Positions 51,140-60,843 of a DNA stretch of 64,000 bases are shown here, one piece after another; positions within the stretch are counted from its first letter, which is position 1, and the number at the start of each line of letters is the position of its first letter. The notes beneath the pieces were generated by a model. That model did no database searches, had not been told where the DNA came from, and saw only the letters and a list, made by a program, of their open reading frames with translations. The position numbers and the translations under genes were made by a program. This DNA is from Kallotenue papyrolyticum. GTDB taxonomy: Bacteria > Chloroflexota > Chloroflexia > Chloroflexales > Kallotenuaceae. Location of the stretch: NCBI RefSeq assembly GCF_000526415.1, contig NZ_JAGA01000002.1, forward strand, positions 2,313,157-2,377,156, read 5' to 3'.

Positions 51140-53161
51140 CTATGCGCGAGCGCTCCTTTCAAGGAGCGCTACCCCGTAGGCCGCCAGATCGAGCCGCTCA
51201 CGGACGTCGCGCTGCGCCAGGTGATCGTGGAAGGACTGCTCCGCCGGCAGCGGCACCGTCTGCGGCTGGGCGGTGTGGTTGAGCACGAACAGCAGGCGGC
51301 GCGTGCCCGTCTCGCGCGGCACGACTTCAACGCCGGCGGGCGCGCGCAGCGCCGGTGCGATGCCGTGCTCGGCCAGCAGCGCGCCATACCACTCCTCCAG
51401 CAAGCGCGCTTCGGCGTCGGTTGCCAGGTAGAAGGCCTGGCCCTTGCCGTAGGGGTTGCGCGTCAGCGCCGGGCGGCCGGCATAGAAATCCGCGCCAAAG
51501 GTCGCCAGCGCTTCGGCGCCCTCCAGACGCACCAGGTCGCAGAGCGTGCCGCAGGCATAGCGGCGGCCATCCGGCCAGACGATCTGGTTGCGCTGCTCCG
51601 GGTAGAGCGCGTCGGTCTCTTCGACCCACAGGCCCAGAACCTCGCGCAGCGGTCCGGGCGGTCCGCCTGCGAAGACCAGGTCGTGAGGATCGACCACGCC
51701 GCTGAAGACGGTGGTGATCAACGTGCCGCCCTCGGCGACCCAGTGCCGCAGCCGCTCGGCCAGCTCGGGCGTCAACAGGTAGAGCATCGGCGCGATCACC
51801 ACGGCATAGCGCTGCAGCTCCGAATCGCTGAAGACGATGTCGATGGGCACGCCCTGCCGCCACAGCGCGCGGTAGTGCTTGCGCACGAAGCCGACATACT
51901 CCTTGGGATTGATCGGGCCGACCGCCGCGTCGATCGCCCACCAGTTCTCCCAATCGAAGAGCACCGCTACGCGCGCCGGCGTGCGCGCACCGAGCGTCAG
52001 ATCGCCCAGGCGCTCCAGTTCGGCGCCCAGCTCGCTTACTTCACGGAAGACGCGCGTGTCGCTGCGGCCGCTGTGCTCCACCACCGCGCCGTGGAACTTC
52101 TCACAACTGCCGCGACTGCGCCGCCACTGAAAGTACATCACCGAATCGGCGCCGTGCGCGACGGCCAGATAGCTCCACAGCCGGAGCACGCCCGGACGCT
52201 TCAGCGCGTTGACCGGCTGCCAATTTTGGGTGCTGGGCGTCTGCTCCATCAACAGAAATGGCTGACCATCGCGCAGGCCGCGGTTGAGATCGTGGCTGAA
52301 GGCGATGTCGGCGGGATCGGCGTTGGGCCAGGGGTAGCAGTCCCAGGCGACCACATCCATTTCGCGCGCCCAGCGTCGGTAGTTGAGGTGGGGATACGTG
52401 CCCATCAAATTGGTGGTGATCGGCACGTCGGGTGTGATCGCGCGCAGCGCATCGCGCTCCAGGCAGAAGCACTCCAGCAGCGAGTCGCTCTGGAAGCGAC
52501 GGTAGTCCAGCGTCAGGCCGTGGATCGAACGCTCGCCGTTGGCGTAGGGTGGCTCGATCTGCGACCAGTCGGTGTAGGTATGGCTCCAGAAGCGCGTCCA
52601 CCAGCGCGCGTTGAGCTCCTCCAGGCTACCGTAGCGCGCGCGCAGCCAGCCGCGGAACTTCTCGGCGCAGGTGGTACAGTAGCAGGGGGTAGCGTATTCG
52701 TTGGAGACATGCCAGATCAGCAGATTGGGGAGCTGCCCATAGCGTTGCGCCAGACGCGTGGCGATCTGCACCGCGAAATGGCGATAGGTGGGCGAGTTGG
52801 GGCAGTAGTTGGTCCGCCCGCCGTGATGCACACGGCGGCCGTACTCATCGGCGCGCAGCACGTCCGGGTAGCGCTGCGACATCCAGGCCGGCTGGGCCGC
52901 CGTGGGCGTGGCCAGGCATAGCCAGCGTCCGGCGGCGCTCAACTTCTCGATCACCTGGTCTAGCCAGCCGAAGTCGTAGCGCTCCTCCTCCGGTTGCAGG
53001 GTGACCCAACTGAAGACGCCCACGGTGGCGACCCGAAAGCGCGCCTGCTGCATCAGGCGCATGTCCTCGTCCCACACCGCGGGCGGCCATTGTTCGGGAT
53101 TGTAGTCACCGCCGTGCCAAATAAACGGCGCGCGCGGGTTGATCGGGCGGTAGAACGACAT
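51140..53161 (-). CDS. Glycoside hydrolase family 42 beta-galactosidase
   Basis: The protein has 673 residues, normal for GH42. The start fits the family (FIWHGGDYNPEQWPPAVWDE). The acid/base Glu155 is in HVSNEYATPC, followed by CYCTTCAEKF with the zinc-type cysteines; the nucleophile Glu306 is in LLMEQTPSTQNW. A trimerisation domain with PEQRNQIVWPDG and a small beta domain follow. Start 53161 is set by AGGAGGAAG just upstream, although the frame is open to 53401. It cleaves terminal beta-galactose from imported oligosaccharides. An inverted repeat in its last codons (51149-51170) could also act as a terminator toward the convergent gene. Confidence 0.94.
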   Translation of the reverse strand: MSFYRPINPRAPFIWHGGDYNPEQWPPAVWDEDMRLMQQARFRVATVGVFSWVTLQPEEERYDFGWLDQVIEKLSAAGRWLCLATPTAAQPAWMSQRYPDVLRADEYGRRVHHGGRTNYCPNSPTYRHFAVQIATRLAQRYGQLPNLLIWHVSNEYATPCYCTTCAEKFRGWLRARYGSLEELNARWWTRFWSHTYTDWSQIEPPYANGERSIHGLTLDYRRFQSDSLLECFCLERDALRAITPDVPITTNLMGTYPHLNYRRWAREMDVVAWDCYPWPNADPADIAFSHDLNRGLRDGQPFLLMEQTPSTQNWQPVNALKRPGVLRLWSYLAVAHGADSVMYFQWRRSRGSCEKFHGAVVEHSGRSDTRVFREVSELGAELERLGDLTLGARTPARVAVLFDWENWWAIDAAVGPINPKEYVGFVRKHYRALWRQGVPIDIVFSDSELQRYAVVIAPMLYLLTPELAERLRHWVAEGGTLITTVFSGVVDPHDLVFAGGPPGPLREVLGLWVEETDALYPEQRNQIVWPDGRRYACGTLCDLVRLEGAEALATFGADFYAGRPALTRNPYGKGQAFYLATDAEARLLEEWYGALLAEHGIAPALRAPAGVEVVPRETGTRRLLFVLNHTAQPQTVPLPAEQSFHDHLAQRDVRERLDLAAYGVALLERSARA

Positions 53162-53236
53162 CCGCTTCCTCCTGGCAACTCGGTTTGGCGCGGAGCGGCT
53201 GCGCGCCGGCCGTGCTGCACGTCCGGTGCACAATGG

Positions 53237-53280
53237 TTGAGTGTACGGTTGACGAAAGCGCGTGTCAAGTGTACAATCAA
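53237..53280. promoter_or_regulatory. Interleaved divergent promoters inside a paired LacI-type operator (GH42 / LacI-2)
   Basis: Two inverted copies of a 17-base motif (consensus TTGAKTGTACRSTTGAC; 53237-53253 and, reversed, 53264-53280; 14 of 17 match) are separated by 10 bases. They contain two promoters. On plus, TTGACG (53249-53254), 17 bases, TACAAT (53272-53277) drives the LacI gene. On minus, TTGACA (53263-53268), 17 bases, TACACT (53240-53245) drives GH42. Each arm therefore holds one -10 box and the other promoter's -35 box. One regulator bound to both arms would shut both. Confidence 0.65.
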
Positions 53281-53358
53281 CGCGCCGGACCGGCCGGCAT
53301 GGCGCGTCGGCTTGCGCAGCGCTGGCGCACGTGCCGCTACGACTCAGGCTGCGATCCC

Positions 53359-54381
53359 ATGCGTGCACGTGCCGAGCGCCGCAAACCCAGCATCCGCACA
53401 ATCGCCCAGCGTGTAGGTCTCTCGCCCACGACCGTGTCGCTGGCGCTGCGCGGCGCGGCGCGCATTCCCGCGCCGACGCGCGCGCGCGTTCTGGCCGCCG
53501 CGCGCGAGCTGGGCTATATCTACCGCCCGCGCAGCGAGCAAGTCGTCCGGCGGCGCTGCGTCTTTGTCATGCCCGACACCGGCGATCAGTCGCTCTCGGA
53601 CAACCCCTTCTTTGGCGAAGTCTTGCGTGGCGCGCAGCAGGCCTGTGATGCGCATGGCGCGCGGCTGAGCTTCTGCATCCTGCCCTACGAGCAGGACGCG
53701 CCGCTGCCGCCGGTGTTGCACGATGCCGCCGACGAGGGCGTCTTGCTGGTGGGCGCCTATCCCGCATCGCTGGTGGAGCGCATTGCCGGTGAGACCGGGC
53801 GTGCGTTGGTGCTGGTCGATAATCGCCTGCCGGGCCGGCCCTACGACTCGGTGATGGCCGACGATTATGGTGGCGCGCTGCAGGCCACGCGCCATTTGAT
53901 CGAGCTGGGGCATCGCAGCATCGCCATGCTGGCCGGACGCATGGACGTACCCAGCTTCGCCGAGCGCTACCGCGGCTACGCGAGCGCCTGCCAGCAGGCC
54001 GGGCTGAGGCCCTGGCCGCCGATTGAGAGCACCTGGGAGCGCCACGCCGTGGTTGTGGTCTGGCGCGACCTGCTCCGGCGCATACCGCGCCCGACCGCCT
54101 GCTTCTGCGCCCACGACGCCTATGCCGTCCTGGTGTTGGACGTGCTGCGCGAGCTGGGCCTGGCCGTGCCCGACGACATCGCGCTGGTGGGCTTCGACGA
54201 TTTTGCCATGGCCGCTCAGGCACGTCCGGCGCTAACGACCGTTCGCAACCACCCGCGCCTGATGGGCCGCTGGGGGATCGAGCGGCTGCTGGCGCGGCTG
54301 GCCGGCGACGATCAACCGGCGTTGGCCATCAGCATCGCTACGCAGTTGGTGATCCGTGAGTCGACACAGCGCGTTCGCTGA
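53359..54381 (+). CDS. Second LacI-family regulator (GH42/GH1/GH27 group)
   Basis: This 340-residue regulator has its helix-turn-helix at the start (KPSIRTIAQRVGLSPTTVSL, then PAPTRARVLAAARELGY) and a sugar-sensor domain (CVFVMPDTGD, LIELGHRSIAMLAGRMD, ACFCAHDAYAVLVLDVL, DIALVGFDDFAMAAQARPAL). The ATG at 53359 places the HTH about ten residues from the start, as usual. ATG 53299 is possible, and neither has a clear ribosome binding site. It is divergent from GH42 and upstream of GH1 and GH27, which it probably controls along with itself. Confidence 0.9.
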   Translation: MRARAERRKPSIRTIAQRVGLSPTTVSLALRGAARIPAPTRARVLAAARELGYIYRPRSEQVVRRRCVFVMPDTGDQSLSDNPFFGEVLRGAQQACDAHGARLSFCILPYEQDAPLPPVLHDAADEGVLLVGAYPASLVERIAGETGRALVLVDNRLPGRPYDSVMADDYGGALQATRHLIELGHRSIAMLAGRMDVPSFAERYRGYASACQQAGLRPWPPIESTWERHAVVVVWRDLLRRIPRPTACFCAHDAYAVLVLDVLRELGLAVPDDIALVGFDDFAMAAQARPALTTVRNHPRLMGRWGIERLLARLAGDDQPALAISIATQLVIRESTQRVR

Positions 54382-54412
54382 CGCGCACCAATCAAGCATC
54401 GAGGCAGCTACC

Positions 54413-55774
<1,362 letters not shown>

Positions 55775-55792
55775 ATCAGCGTTGGAGGAGCT

Positions 55793-56956
55793 ATGACTGC
55801 AACAACGTCGTTGGCGGCGACTCCGCCGATGGGTTGGAACTCCTGGAACATGTTCGGGAGCGCCGTCAGCGAGACGGTGATCAGTGAGATGGCCGAGGCC
55901 ATCGTGGCGCATGGCCTGCGCGAGCTGGGCTACCAGTATGTGGTGATCGACGACTGCTGGACGCGCCGCGAGGGCCGTGACAGCAACGGCGATCTGGTAC
56001 CCGATCCCGAACGCTTTCCCAGCGGCATCAAGGCCCTGGCCGACTATGTGCACAGTCTCGGCCTCAAGCTGGGCATCTACTCCGATGCTGCGGAGCTGAC
56101 CTGCGCGGGCTATCCCGGCAGCTACGGCTTCGAGGAGCAGGATGCCCAGCTGTGGGCCGCCTGGGGCATTGATTTCCTGAAGTACGACTACTGCCACGCG
56201 CCGGTCGATCAGGCCAGCGCGATCGAGCGCTACCGGCGTATGGGTGAGGCGCTGCGCGCCACGGGTCGCCCGATCCTCTTTTCGCTGTGCGAATGGGGTG
56301 GACGCAGCCCGCACCTGTGGGGGCGCAGCGTTGGCGGGCACATGTGGCGCGTCTCGGGCGACGTTTTTGATAGCTGGGTCAACATCTGGATCCCACACGG
56401 CGCGGGCTACTACGGTGTGGGCATCGACACCGCCTTGGACATCGCCGCCGAGGTGGCCGACTACGGCGGACCGGGCGGCTGGAACGATCTGGATATGCTG
56501 GTCGTCGGCCTGCGCGGCAAGGGCCAGATCGCCGGCCACGGCATGTCCTTTCTGGAATACCAGACGCACATGTCGATCTGGTGCCTGGCCTGCTCGCCGC
56601 TGATGATCGGCTGCGACGTGCGGCGCATGGATCGGGAAACCGCGGCGCTGCTGACCAACCAGGAGGTGCTGGCGATCAACCAAGATGCGCTCGGCGTGCC
56701 GGCGCGGCGCGTCAAACAGATCGGACGCTGCGATCTCTGGCGCAAGCCACTGGCCGATGGATCGCAGGCGGTCGCGGTTACCAACCGCGGCTCGACCGGC
56801 CAGGAGCTGATGCTACGCGCAGGCGAGATCGGCCTGCTGGATACGCCCAAGCTGGCGCGCGATCTCTGGCGTCAGGAGGATATTGCCGAGTTTCGCGAGA
56901 CGCTCGCGCTGCGGGTGGAGCCCCACCAGACAATCCTGCTGCGCATTCGCGCCTGA
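55793..56956 (+). CDS. Glycoside hydrolase family 27 alpha-galactosidase (melibiase)
   Basis: This 387-residue protein has the GH27 signatures TPPMGWNSWNMFG at the start, YVVIDDCWT, FLKYDYCHAP with the nucleophile Asp132, and GGWNDLDMLVVG with the acid/base Asp. It removes alpha-1,6-galactose side groups, as found on galactomannan, and completes the set with GH2 beta-mannosidase and GH5. GGAGGAG precedes the ATG. No signal peptide. Confidence 0.94.
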   Translation: MTATTSLAATPPMGWNSWNMFGSAVSETVISEMAEAIVAHGLRELGYQYVVIDDCWTRREGRDSNGDLVPDPERFPSGIKALADYVHSLGLKLGIYSDAAELTCAGYPGSYGFEEQDAQLWAAWGIDFLKYDYCHAPVDQASAIERYRRMGEALRATGRPILFSLCEWGGRSPHLWGRSVGGHMWRVSGDVFDSWVNIWIPHGAGYYGVGIDTALDIAAEVADYGGPGGWNDLDMLVVGLRGKGQIAGHGMSFLEYQTHMSIWCLACSPLMIGCDVRRMDRETAALLTNQEVLAINQDALGVPARRVKQIGRCDLWRKPLADGSQAVAVTNRGSTGQELMLRAGEIGLLDTPKLARDLWRQEDIAEFRETLALRVEPHQTILLRIRA

Positions 56957-56973
56957 GGTAGTGCCATGCCGAT

Positions 56974-57009
56974 GCCCGCGACCGGATCACACCCGTTCCG
57001 GTCGCGGGC
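56974..57009 (+). terminator. Terminator after the GH27 gene
   Basis: GCCCGCGACCGGA and TCCGGTCGCGGGC form a perfect 13-bp stem with a 10-base loop, 17 bases after the stop. It closes the glycan locus. Confidence 0.65.
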
Positions 57010-57114
57010 GCGACGCAGGCGCGCCTTCGCCTGTTGTGCTCCCCCTAGACAGCAGTGATACACTGAGTATAACCCTACCTCCCATAGGCGGCACGGGTGA
57101 TGAGGAGGTTGTCC

Positions 57115-58407
57115 ATGTCCGCTGTACCCCCCGACGCGACGGACCACCTGCCGGAGCCGCATGACCTGCTCCCGTTCGATCAAGGCGCCGATCAGGATGA
57201 TCGCTTGACGCGCCGCGCCACGCCGGTGGCGCCGGAACAGTTTTTGTTCTTGGGCATGGGCCTGACGGCAGCCGAATTCCGGTCCTACGTCCGGGACTAC
57301 GATTTCGGTACTATTCCGCCCGACTTCGTTGTTCTGCACCACACGGCCAATCCCTGTACGCGCCAGGCGCGCTATCCGGGCGGCGTGCTCTGGGACGCAG
57401 ATGAGGATGAGCTGGATTCCAACGAGATCAAGGCCCGGCGCGCGCAGCGGCTGCTGGTGATCCGCGAACACTACCGCACCCATCCTGCCTATCGCTGGGA
57501 TCGCGGGCCGCACCTCTTCATCGACGATCGCTGGATTTGGCTGTTCACGCCCATGCGCGACATCGGCATTCATGCGGCGCAGGGCAACAGCTACCAGGCA
57601 CACGGCCGCCTGCACTACTCGATCGGCATCGAAGTGGTAGGCTATTACGAACAGGTGCGCTGGCCGGAGCCGGTCGAGCAACTGGTGGCGAGCGCAGTAC
57701 GGGTGTTGCACGATCGGCTGGGAACCTTCGAGCTGCGCTACCGGCCCTATGCCGGTGGGTTGTCTTCGCATCGCGACTACAACAAGCCCCAATGCCCGGG
57801 CACGGCCATCACCGAGGACTACTACCTGGCGGTGATCCGCCAGGCGACGGCGCCGGCGGACGAACTGCCGCCGATCACCGAGGATGCGCCCATCCTCGGT
57901 CCGCCTTCAGGCCGCCTGGAGCAGGCGGTCGCCTATATCAAAGCGCGCCTGGCGCCCGACTCGGAATACCGCAACGATGTGGAAACGATCATGGGCTACT
58001 ACTGGAGCCACGCGCCGGCGGTCGGCGTCGATCCGTTCTTGGCCGCGGCCCAGTGTGTCCACGAAACAGATGCGCTGCGCTCCTACTGGGCCGCTCGGCC
58101 GCGGCGCAACCCCGCCGGTCTGGGCGTGAAGAGTCGCGAGGAAGGCCTCTCCTTTCCGTCTTGGGACCTTGCGGTTCAGGCGCATCTGGGCCAGTTGCTG
58201 GCGTTCGCGCTGACGGATGCGCAGGCGAACGAGGCGCAGCGCGCCATGATGCAGCGCAATCCCCTGCACGCCAGCCTTGATCCTGAGCTGCGTGGTTGTG
58301 CTCCCACGCTGCGCGGGCTCAACAACCGCTGGACGGCCGCGCCGAACTACGCGACGTCCGTTGTAGCGCGCGCCAATGCGATGCGCCGCAGCACTAGCCC
58401 GCGATAA
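57115..58407 (+). CDS. Two-domain peptidoglycan hydrolase: Amidase_2 (PGRP-like) plus glucosaminidase-type domain
   Basis: The protein has 430 residues. About residues 60-245 form an N-acetylmuramoyl-L-alanine amidase of the Amidase_2/PGRP fold, with zinc ligands in FVVLHHTANP and SHRDYNKPQCPG and a central YSIGIEVVGYYE. About residues 265-425 resemble the endo-beta-N-acetylglucosaminidase fold (GVDPFLAAAQCVHETDALRSY, then RNPAGLGVKS). The pair would cut both the stem peptide and the glycan chain. No signal peptide is visible, so it is either released by lysis or another route, as for endolysins. GAGGAGG precedes the ATG. It is upstream of two CHAT genes in the same direction. Confidence 0.82.
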   Translation: MSAVPPDATDHLPEPHDLLPFDQGADQDDRLTRRATPVAPEQFLFLGMGLTAAEFRSYVRDYDFGTIPPDFVVLHHTANPCTRQARYPGGVLWDADEDELDSNEIKARRAQRLLVIREHYRTHPAYRWDRGPHLFIDDRWIWLFTPMRDIGIHAAQGNSYQAHGRLHYSIGIEVVGYYEQVRWPEPVEQLVASAVRVLHDRLGTFELRYRPYAGGLSSHRDYNKPQCPGTAITEDYYLAVIRQATAPADELPPITEDAPILGPPSGRLEQAVAYIKARLAPDSEYRNDVETIMGYYWSHAPAVGVDPFLAAAQCVHETDALRSYWAARPRRNPAGLGVKSREEGLSFPSWDLAVQAHLGQLLAFALTDAQANEAQRAMMQRNPLHASLDPELRGCAPTLRGLNNRWTAAPNYATSVVARANAMRRSTSPR

Positions 58408-58504
58408 ACCGCCTGGCGCGGCATTAAGCCGGATAGAGCCTTGCTGTCGGCTGGCGCCGCAGTTGATCGGCAGCGGCTCGATCCGTCACAGATGAGGCAC
58501 CTCC

Positions 58505-60832
58505 ATGACTGGCGCTGGCCGTCCGCCACAGGCGCTGCGCTATCTCGATTTCGAGATCGAGATCGGCGCTGCGCTCCAGGCGCGCTCCTACCCGGTAGCC
58601 GTGTTGCGCTCGCCGGCGGGCGAGGCGCGGGCAACCCTGGTCTTGCCCTTCGACCGTTTGGCGCTGGACAATCACTTGCTGGCGCTGCGCAACGCGCTGT
58701 TGCGTTCCGGCGTTGTGCGCCGGCGCATTGTGGCGCCCGATGAACAGGCAGTGCAGCGCTTTGGCGCGGCGCTGTTCGATAGTCTGTTTGCCGGCGAGCT
58801 GCGTAGCCGCTTCGACACCAGCCTGCGCCTTGCCGAGGATCAGGGCTGTGGCTTGCGCCTCAAACTGCGCATCAACGCACCCGAACTGGCTTGCCTGCCA
58901 TGGGAGTTGCTCTTCGACGCGCGTCAGGGCGAGTACGTCGCGCTGTCGCGCGCCACGCCGATTGTACGCTACCTGGAATTGCCGCAAACGCTGACGGCGT
59001 TGCCGGTCGCGCCGCCGTTGCGCATCCTGGGCCTGATCGCCAGTCCGCGCGATCTGCCGCCCCTGGATGTGGACCTGGAGCGGCAGCGTGTTGAGGCGGC
59101 GGTAGCCGATCTGCGTCGGCGTGGCCTGGTCGAGCTCACCTGGCTCGCCGGGCAGACCTGGCGCGATCTTCAGCGCGCCATGCGTGGCGGGCCCTGGCAC
59201 GTGTTGCATTTTGTCGGTCATGGCGATTTCGACCGCGCCGGCGATGAAGGGGTGATTGCGCTGCTGGATGAGCAGGGCCGCGCCTATCGTCTCAGCGCGA
59301 CGCAGTTGGGCCGCCTGCTCGACGATCACTTTCCGCTGCGTTTGGCGTTGCTCAACGCCTGCGAAGGCGCCACCGGCAGCGAGCGGGATCTGCTCTCCAG
59401 CACGGCTGCCACGCTGGTGCGGCGAGGCGTGCCGGCCGTGCTGGCGATGCAGAACGAGATCAGCGATGACGCTGCGATCGAACTGGCGCACACCTTTTAC
59501 GAGGCCCTGGCGGATGGCCTGCCGGTGGACGCGGCAGTGGCCGAAGCGCGCAAAGCGATCTGTCTGGCCGTGCCCCACAGCCTCGAATGGAGCACGCCGG
59601 TGCTCTACCTGCGCGCGCCGGACGGGCGGATCTTTGAGGTTGAGTCGCCCGCAAAAACGTCCCCCCCGGCCGCGCATCATTCTCCCGACGCCGGGCAGCC
59701 GCCTCCGCCGCTTGCCGCTAGGCAGATGCTCCAGCCGGCTGCCCCGCTGCAGCACGTGACCGCCGCACCCGCGCGCGCCATTCCGGAGCCGCCGGAGCCG
59801 CGTCGTCGGACGCGCACCTGGCTGTTGATGATCACGCTGGGCACGTTGCTGAGCCTGACATGTCTGTGCGGCCTCTTGTTCTATGCCGCAGCCAGCACTC
59901 CCTCGTCATCGGTGCTTGTTCCGCCTGCCGCGCTGCCGGGCAGCGCTTCCGCCGCGCCGACGCCTGCCTGGCGGGGGCGGCTGGTGTTCGCGCGCGAGCT
60001 GGTCGCCGGTCAGCCCAGCACCAGCGAGCTGATCATTGCCGATCTGGCGCAGGGCGGCGAGTTGCAGATCACCAACAATGCCGTGCCCGACTACCTGCCG
60101 CGCTGGGCGCCTGACGGGCAGCGCATTGCCTACACCTCGGCGCTGCCCGAGGCCGTTGCCGGTGGCGATTACGATATTTGGTTGATGGATGCTACCGGCG
60201 CCAGTGCGCACCCCTGGTTGCGCTACCCCGCCTGGGAGACCTACCCGGCCTGGGCGCCCGACCAGCGCTGGCTCGCCCTGGCGACGACCGCCGAGACCAA
60301 CGGCTTCGCCAATTCCGAGATACACCTGGCGGATGCCGCGGGTAATCTGGAACGCTTGACGGTCAACCTGGGCCGTGATGAGTGGCCGTCGTGGTCGCCG
60401 GATGGACGCTGGATCGTGCACGGCTCCGCCGCCGATGTCGCCATGGATCTCTACCTGATCGATCCGTTCGAGCGCGTCGATCGTCCGTTGATCGCGACGC
60501 CCGCCGACGAAAACCAGCCCGCCTGGTCGCCGGATGGGCAGTGGATCGTGTTTGTGCGCCGCGCCAGCCCGGCTGATCGGTATGGCGATCTCTGGCTGAC
60601 AACTCCCGACGGACAGGAGCGCCGGCTGACGGCGACGGGCGACGCGGCCGATCCGGCCTGGGCGCCGGACGGCAGCGCGGTGGTCTTTAGCCGCGCTGTG
60701 GATCGCAACCAGGATGGGCAGTTGAGTCCGGACGAGGATGCCGATCTGTGGGCTGTCACCCTGGCCGATGGCGCGCTCTGGCCGCTGGTGCAGAGTCCGT
60801 GGCATGAGTGGGGCGCCTCTTGGAGTTGGTAA
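58505..60832 (+). CDS. CHAT protease domain, membrane helix and TolB-type beta-propeller
   Basis: The protein has 775 residues. The N-terminal half is a CHAT (caspase HetF-associated with TPRs) peptidase with HFVGHGDF (His239) and ALLNACEGATGS (Cys286), the expected His-Cys dyad, then AVAEARKAI and the closing WSTPVLYLRAP. A Pro-rich linker leads to one membrane helix (about 440-462, LLMITLGTLLSLTCLCGLL). The C-terminus is a PD40/TolB-type propeller with repeats such as PRWAPDGQRIAYTSA, PSWSPDGRWIVHGS, PAWSPDGQWIVFVRR and PAWAPDGSAVVFSRA, predicted outside the cell. The layout suggests an outside sensor wired to an inside protease. Substrate unknown. Confidence 0.88.
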   Translation: MTGAGRPPQALRYLDFEIEIGAALQARSYPVAVLRSPAGEARATLVLPFDRLALDNHLLALRNALLRSGVVRRRIVAPDEQAVQRFGAALFDSLFAGELRSRFDTSLRLAEDQGCGLRLKLRINAPELACLPWELLFDARQGEYVALSRATPIVRYLELPQTLTALPVAPPLRILGLIASPRDLPPLDVDLERQRVEAAVADLRRRGLVELTWLAGQTWRDLQRAMRGGPWHVLHFVGHGDFDRAGDEGVIALLDEQGRAYRLSATQLGRLLDDHFPLRLALLNACEGATGSERDLLSSTAATLVRRGVPAVLAMQNEISDDAAIELAHTFYEALADGLPVDAAVAEARKAICLAVPHSLEWSTPVLYLRAPDGRIFEVESPAKTSPPAAHHSPDAGQPPPPLAARQMLQPAAPLQHVTAAPARAIPEPPEPRRRTRTWLLMITLGTLLSLTCLCGLLFYAAASTPSSSVLVPPAALPGSASAAPTPAWRGRLVFARELVAGQPSTSELIIADLAQGGELQITNNAVPDYLPRWAPDGQRIAYTSALPEAVAGGDYDIWLMDATGASAHPWLRYPAWETYPAWAPDQRWLALATTAETNGFANSEIHLADAAGNLERLTVNLGRDEWPSWSPDGRWIVHGSAADVAMDLYLIDPFERVDRPLIATPADENQPAWSPDGQWIVFVRRASPADRYGDLWLTTPDGQERRLTATGDAADPAWAPDGSAVVFSRAVDRNQDGQLSPDEDADLWAVTLADGALWPLVQSPWHEWGASWSW

Positions 60833-60843
60833 GGAGCAAGACC

